Assembly: GCF_000972865.1 (NCBI RefSeq)
Contig: NZ_CP011144.1
Coordinates: forward strand, 3,221,118-3,285,117
From: Pseudoxanthomonas suwonensis
Lineage (GTDB): Bacteria; Pseudomonadota; Gammaproteobacteria; Xanthomonadales; Xanthomonadaceae
Direction of reading: 5' to 3'
Length of the DNA stretch: 64,000 nucleotides
Shown here: piece after piece, positions 58,421 through 64,000 of the stretch
How the letters are laid out: each line of letters starts with the position of its first letter
Position numbering within the stretch: the stretch's first letter is position 1
Position numbers and translations under genes: made by a program
Notes under the pieces: generated by a model
Databases searched by the model: none
Told to the model about the DNA's origin: nothing
The model's input: only the letters and a program-made list of their open reading frames with translations

Positions 58421-59692
58421 TCAGGCCACCAGCAGCCGGCGGGTCTTCTCCAGCGCGGCGGCGAAGCGGTCGATTTCCTCGTGCGTGTTGTAGAACGCCA
58501 GCGAGGCACGCAGGGTGGCGGCCACCCCGAAGTACTGCAGCAGCGGATGCGCGCAGTGCTGGCCGGAGCGGACCGCGATGCCTTCCAGGTCGAGCAGGGT
58601 GGCCAGGTCGTGCGCGTGCGCGCCCTCGACCAGGAACGAGATCACCGCCGCCTTGCCCGGCGCGGTGCCGAAGATGCGCAGGCCAGGGATCGCCTGCAGC
58701 GCCTCGGTGGCGTGCGCCAGCAGCTCGGCCTCGCGCGCGGCCACGCGTTCCATGCCCAGCGATTCGAGGTAGTCGACCGCCGCGCCCAGGCCGATGAAGC
58801 CGGCGATGTTCGGGGTTCCGGCCTCGAACTTGTGCGGCGGGTCGTTGAAGACCGTGCCCTCGAAACTGACTTCCCTGATCATCTCGCCGCCGCCGATGAA
58901 CGGCGGCATCGCCTGCAGGTGCTCGCGCCGCGCCCACAGCGCGCCGGTGCCGGTCGGGCCGCACATCTTGTGGCCGGTGATCGCGTAGAAGTCGCAGCCG
59001 ATCGCCGGCACGTCCAGCTTCAGGTGCGGCGCGGCCTGCGAGCCGTCGACCACGGTGACGATGCCGCGGCGGCGTGCCTCGCGGCAGATCTCGCGCACCG
59101 GGTTGACCGTGCCGAGCACGTTGGAGACGTGGGTGACCGCCAGCAGCTTCACCTCCGGCGTCATCGCCCGGTACAGCGCGTCCAGGTCGAGGCTGCCGTC
59201 GGGCAGGATCTCCGCCACCTTGATCGTCGCGCCGGTGCGCTCGGCGACCAGCTGCCAGGGCACGATGTTGGCGTGGTGTTCCATCCGCGAGACCAGGATG
59301 GCGTCGCCGGCCTTGAGTCGCGGCAGTGCCCAGGAATAGGCGACCAGGTTGAGCGCGAAGGTGGTGCCGCTGCACAGCACCAGCTCGTCGGCGCGCACGT
59401 TGAGGAAACGCGCCAGCTTGCCGCGCGCGCCCTCGTAGGCCTCGGTCGCTTCGGTGCCGAGCGCGTGCACGGCGCGGCTGACGTTGGCGTTCTGGCGACG
59501 GTAGAACTCGTCCTGCGAGGCGATCACCGGCAGCGGCTTCTGCCCGGTGTTGGCGTTGTCGAAGTACACCAGCGGCTTGCCGTGCACCTCGCGCATCAGC
59601 AGCGGGAAGTCGGCGCGCACGCGCGCCCAATCGACCCTGCCGTCGTGATTGGGCAGGGCGGCGTCGTGGACCGCGGCCGGCTGCAGGTTCAT
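58421..59692 (-). CDS. sufS: Cysteine desulfurase SufS
   Basis: A 423-residue PLP enzyme (group II desulfurase) that mobilises sulfur from cysteine. YFDNANTGQKP, NVSRAVHALGTEATEAYEGAR, the PLP Lys K242 in ITGHKMCGPTGTG and the persulfide Cys C380 in RSGQHCAHPLL are present. DNANTGQKP departs from the common DNAATTQKP. It starts within the sufD stop (ATGA). No SufE or SufU gene is in the window. Confidence 0.95.
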   Translation of the reverse strand: MNLQPAAVHDAALPNHDGRVDWARVRADFPLLMREVHGKPLVYFDNANTGQKPLPVIASQDEFYRRQNANVSRAVHALGTEATEAYEGARGKLARFLNVRADELVLCSGTTFALNLVAYSWALPRLKAGDAILVSRMEHHANIVPWQLVAERTGATIKVAEILPDGSLDLDALYRAMTPEVKLLAVTHVSNVLGTVNPVREICREARRRGIVTVVDGSQAAPHLKLDVPAIGCDFYAITGHKMCGPTGTGALWARREHLQAMPPFIGGGEMIREVSFEGTVFNDPPHKFEAGTPNIAGFIGLGAAVDYLESLGMERVAAREAELLAHATEALQAIPGLRIFGTAPGKAAVISFLVEGAHAHDLATLLDLEGIAVRSGQHCAHPLLQYFGVAATLRASLAFYNTHEEIDRFAAALEKTRRLLVA

Positions 59693-61038
59693 GCCGGCTC
59701 CCCGGGGAGGGACTCGCCGTCACCGAGCGGTCCGTCGCCGAGCGAGGCGGCCAGCGCCGTGTCCAGGCGTGCCAGCAGGAACCGGCGCAGGCCGTCGTCT
59801 CCACCTTCGTCCCCGAGCGCCAGCAGCGGCTCGCGGCAGAACGCCGCGGTCAGCAGGCGCCGCGCCTGTGCCTCGGGCAGGCCGCGCGTGCGCAGGTAGA
59901 ACAGCGCGTTGGCGTCGAGCTGGCCGACCGTGGCGCCGTGCGCGGCCTTGACCTCGTCGGCGTCGATCACCAGCACCGGCTGGGTATCGATCTCGGCGTC
60001 GGCCGACAGCAGCAGGTTCTTGTTCGACAGCGCCGCGTCGGTGCCGTCGGCGCCGGCGCGGATGCCGATGCCGCCGTGGAACACGACCTTGCTGCGGCCG
60101 TCGGCGATGCCACGCCAGAGCAGTTCGCAGGACGTGTCGCGGGCGATGTGCTCGATGCCCAGGCGGGTATCGACGTGGCGGCGGCCGTCGCCGAACAGCA
60201 CGCCGTTGGCCACCAGCTTCGCGCCGTCGCCTTCCAGGCGCACGTTGAGCTCGTTGCGGCTGAGCGCGGCGCCCAGTTCCAGGTCGAAGCGCTGGTACAG
60301 CGCTTCGCGCGCCAGCACCGCGTCGGTGCGGGCGAAGCGGGTGGCGCGCGCGGCGTCGGACTGGACGCGGGCGTGGCGCACCGTCGCGCGCTGGCCCAGG
60401 TGCAGGTGCAGCACCTCGTTGGCCAGGTGTGCGTGTTCGCCGCCGGCGAGCTGGTGCTCGATCAGGTCCAGGCGTGCGTCGTTGCGCACCTCGATGAAGT
60501 GGCGCAGGTGCCAGGCGCGGTCGCCGGCCTGCGGCACGCCGACGACGACCAGGTGCAGCGGTGCTTCGACCTGCACGCCGGCCTCGACCCGGACCACCGC
60601 GCCGTCCTCGGCCAGGGCGGCGTTGGCGCGGGCGAACACCTCGTCGCGCCGCTCGTACCGACGCAGCAGGAAGTTGGTGTCGCGCGGCCCACCGGAGGCC
60701 AGGACCTGCGACAGCGCCTCCACGGTGATGCCGGCCGGCAGGCCGGACAGGTCGCTGCGGGCGGCGTCGAAGCGGCCGTTGGCAAACACCAGGCGCGGCG
60801 CCGGGATGGCGTCCAGCAGCGTGGCGTCGAACGCCGGCGGCGTGGCGTCGGCCGCGGCGAAGGCGCGGCGCTCGAGCGCGCGCAGCGGGGTGTACTTCCA
60901 GGCCTCCTCGCGCGGGCCGGGCAGGCCGTCGGCGAGCAGCGCATCGAGTGCCTGGCGGCGGCCTTCGCGCAGCGGCTGGGCGTCGGCGTCCGGCAGCGTG
61001 GTGAAGGCGTCGCGGAAGGAACCGAGCAGGGCGCTCAT
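59689..61038 (-). CDS. sufD: Fe-S cluster assembly protein SufD
   Basis: A 449-residue beta-helix scaffold subunit that pairs with SufB in SufBC2D. GPREEAWKYTPLRAL is the N-terminal signature. The C-terminal ADAEIDTQPVLVIDADEVKAAHGATVGQLD segment carries the conserved His thought to bind iron at the SufB-SufD interface. Length is normal. Confidence 0.94.
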   Translation of the reverse strand: MSALLGSFRDAFTTLPDADAQPLREGRRQALDALLADGLPGPREEAWKYTPLRALERRAFAAADATPPAFDATLLDAIPAPRLVFANGRFDAARSDLSGLPAGITVEALSQVLASGGPRDTNFLLRRYERRDEVFARANAALAEDGAVVRVEAGVQVEAPLHLVVVGVPQAGDRAWHLRHFIEVRNDARLDLIEHQLAGGEHAHLANEVLHLHLGQRATVRHARVQSDAARATRFARTDAVLAREALYQRFDLELGAALSRNELNVRLEGDGAKLVANGVLFGDGRRHVDTRLGIEHIARDTSCELLWRGIADGRSKVVFHGGIGIRAGADGTDAALSNKNLLLSADAEIDTQPVLVIDADEVKAAHGATVGQLDANALFYLRTRGLPEAQARRLLTAAFCREPLLALGDEGGDDGLRRFLLARLDTALAASLGDGPLGDGESLPGEPA

Positions 61039-61099
61039 GTTGTGATCCGAATGGAAAGCCGCCGGAACGACGAAGAAGTGCAGATCCGTGGATCGGACA

Positions 61100-61864
<765 letters not shown>

Positions 61865-62096
61865 GTTCGTTTCCGTTCCGGTTCTTGAGCCCCTCTCCCG
61901 CCGGGAGAGGGGTTGGGGAAAGGGTTCGGGAGGGGCGCGATGGCTCGAGCGCCGTCGCTTCTCCGTACCCTCATCCGCCCCTTCGGGGCACGTGCATTCG
62001 GCACATCCATGTGCCTCACCCTTCGGGCGGCTTACGCCGCGCAAATCGGCAGTCCTGCCGATTTGTCTCCCGGAGGGAGAAGGGAAAAAAAGCAGG
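61865..62096. repeat. Hairpin-rich repeat between sufB and sufC
   Basis: A non-coding insert within the suf operon. Perfect inverted repeats are at 61890-61912 (CCCCTCTCCCG arms), 62000-62015 (GGCACAT/ATGTGCC) and 62042-62065 (CAAATCGGCAG/CTGCCGATTTG), with CTCCCGGAGGGAG next to sufB. The CTCTCCC/GGGAGAGG and CTCATCCGCCCCTTCGGGGC parts resemble intergenic repeats common in xanthomonads. Confidence 0.75.
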
Positions 62097-63572
<1,476 letters not shown>

Positions 63573-63588
63573 CGGGCTGCCTACGGGT

Positions 63589-64000
63589 TCAGCTGGAGAC
63601 GCGCACGGCGATCTCGCGCCGGCGCGACGTGGTGTCGGGGGAGGGAGGGACGGGCGGGCGCAGCATCTGCGCCAGGGTCACCCCGCGCAGGGCGTCGGCG
63701 ACCACGTCGTTGATCAGGCGCCAGTTGGCGCGTACGCCGCACTGGTCGGCGATGCCGCAATGGCCGTCGTGCTGGCTGCACTCGGTCATCGCCAGCGGGC
63801 CTTCCATCGCCTCGACGATCTCGATCAGGCTGATGTCGGCCGCGTCGCGGCTGAGGCGGTAGCCGCCGTGCACGCCGCGCAGGCCCTCGACCAGGCCGGC
63901 CTGGGCCAGCGGCTTGAGCAGCTTGCTGACGGTGGGCTGTTCCAGCCCGGACTGCTCGGCCAGTTCGGCCGCGCTCAGCACCTGGCCCTGGCGCGTGGCG
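63589..64000 (-). CDS. Rrf2-family SUF system regulator, partial
   Basis: The gene continues past the window's right edge; at least 136 C-terminal residues are visible. The winged helix ([27 protein letters not shown]) is followed by [26 protein letters not shown]. Three Cys ([17 protein letters not shown]) are placed to bind an Fe-S cluster as in IscR/SufR. It should sense Fe-S status and repress the operon it heads. Confidence 0.93.
   Translation of the reverse strand, partial: ATRQGQVLSAAELAEQSGLEQPTVSKLLKPLAQAGLVEGLRGVHGGYRLSRDAADISLIEIVEAMEGPLAMTECSQHDGHCGIADQCGVRANWRLINDVVADALRGVTLAQMLRPPVPPSPDTTSRRREIAVRVSS

Overview
This is a high-GC gammaproteobacterial chromosome segment, most likely from the Xanthomonadaceae/Lysobacterales (Pseudoxanthomonas, Lysobacter or Luteimonas type). 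That placement rests on gene content and order: a Xanthomonas-style xyloglucan locus, rpoN-hpf-hprK-rapZ-PTS-mgtE, kdsD-kdsC-lptC-lptA-lptB with divergent ibaG-murA, DUF2066-perM-hda, murU-amgK, and a suf operon led by an Rrf2 regulator. Many GTAG-type REP palindromes fill the gaps. No transposase, integrase, phage gene, CRISPR array or rRNA was seen. There is one tRNA, Glu with anticodon CTC.

Layout. 1-10.4 kb (+): end of a xyloglucan-utilisation locus (CE20-like acetylesterase, GH35, GH31 alpha-xylosidase, GH95 fucosidase, MFS sugar porter). 10.4-11.5 kb: repeat-rich gap, then tRNA-Glu (-). 11.6-17.2 kb (+): pcnB-folK-panB-panC-panD-pgi, mostly overlapping or closely spaced. 17.4-23.2 kb (-): fdhD with a YdeP-type molybdoenzyme, a small zinc-ribbon-like protein, a lipoprotein esterase and mgtE. 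23.4-33.4 kb (-): regulatory PTS (EI, HPr, EIIA-Man, RapZ, HPr kinase), hpf, rpoN, then LPS transport and Kdo genes. 33.4-35.3 kb (+): ibaG, murA and an EF-hand membrane protein. 36.1-39.4 kb (-): two DUF3108 proteins, purN and purM. 39.5-42.5 kb (+): DUF2066, PerM and Hda. 42.6-48 kb (-): an exported hypothetical protein, murU-amgK, GlsB and an M20 peptidase. 48.1-49.4 kb (+): a ComEA-like HhH protein and HutD. 49.4-57.2 kb (-): an iron-linked cluster (TonB receptor, small Pro-rich membrane protein, PepSY, DUF2271, DUF4198, ApbE, membrane-tethered NADPH flavoprotein) with two Fur-box-like sites. 57.5-64 kb (-): suf operon (Rrf2 regulator, sufB, sufC, sufD, sufS, GNAT, Rieske ferredoxin).

How the genes may work together. 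The iron cluster looks like a complete uptake-plus-reduction route. Electrons could pass from cytosolic NADPH through the tethered diflavin protein and the PepSY protein to a periplasmic flavinylated DUF2271 protein, which would reduce Fe(III) delivered by the TonB receptor. The suf operon next door uses iron for Fe-S clusters. murA makes UDP-MurNAc precursors de novo, while amgK-murU recycle MurNAc around it.

Most unusual feature. Three intergenic regions (10.49-11.36, 35.39-36.06 inverted, 45.57-46.35 kb) carry the same ordered composite of repeats. The order is a roughly 200-bp three-way-junction element (A), then two or three REP pairs, then a 100-bp long-hairpin element (B). A's outer stem shows compensatory changes between copies, and B is precisely absent from one copy. 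I could not match this composite to any named element.
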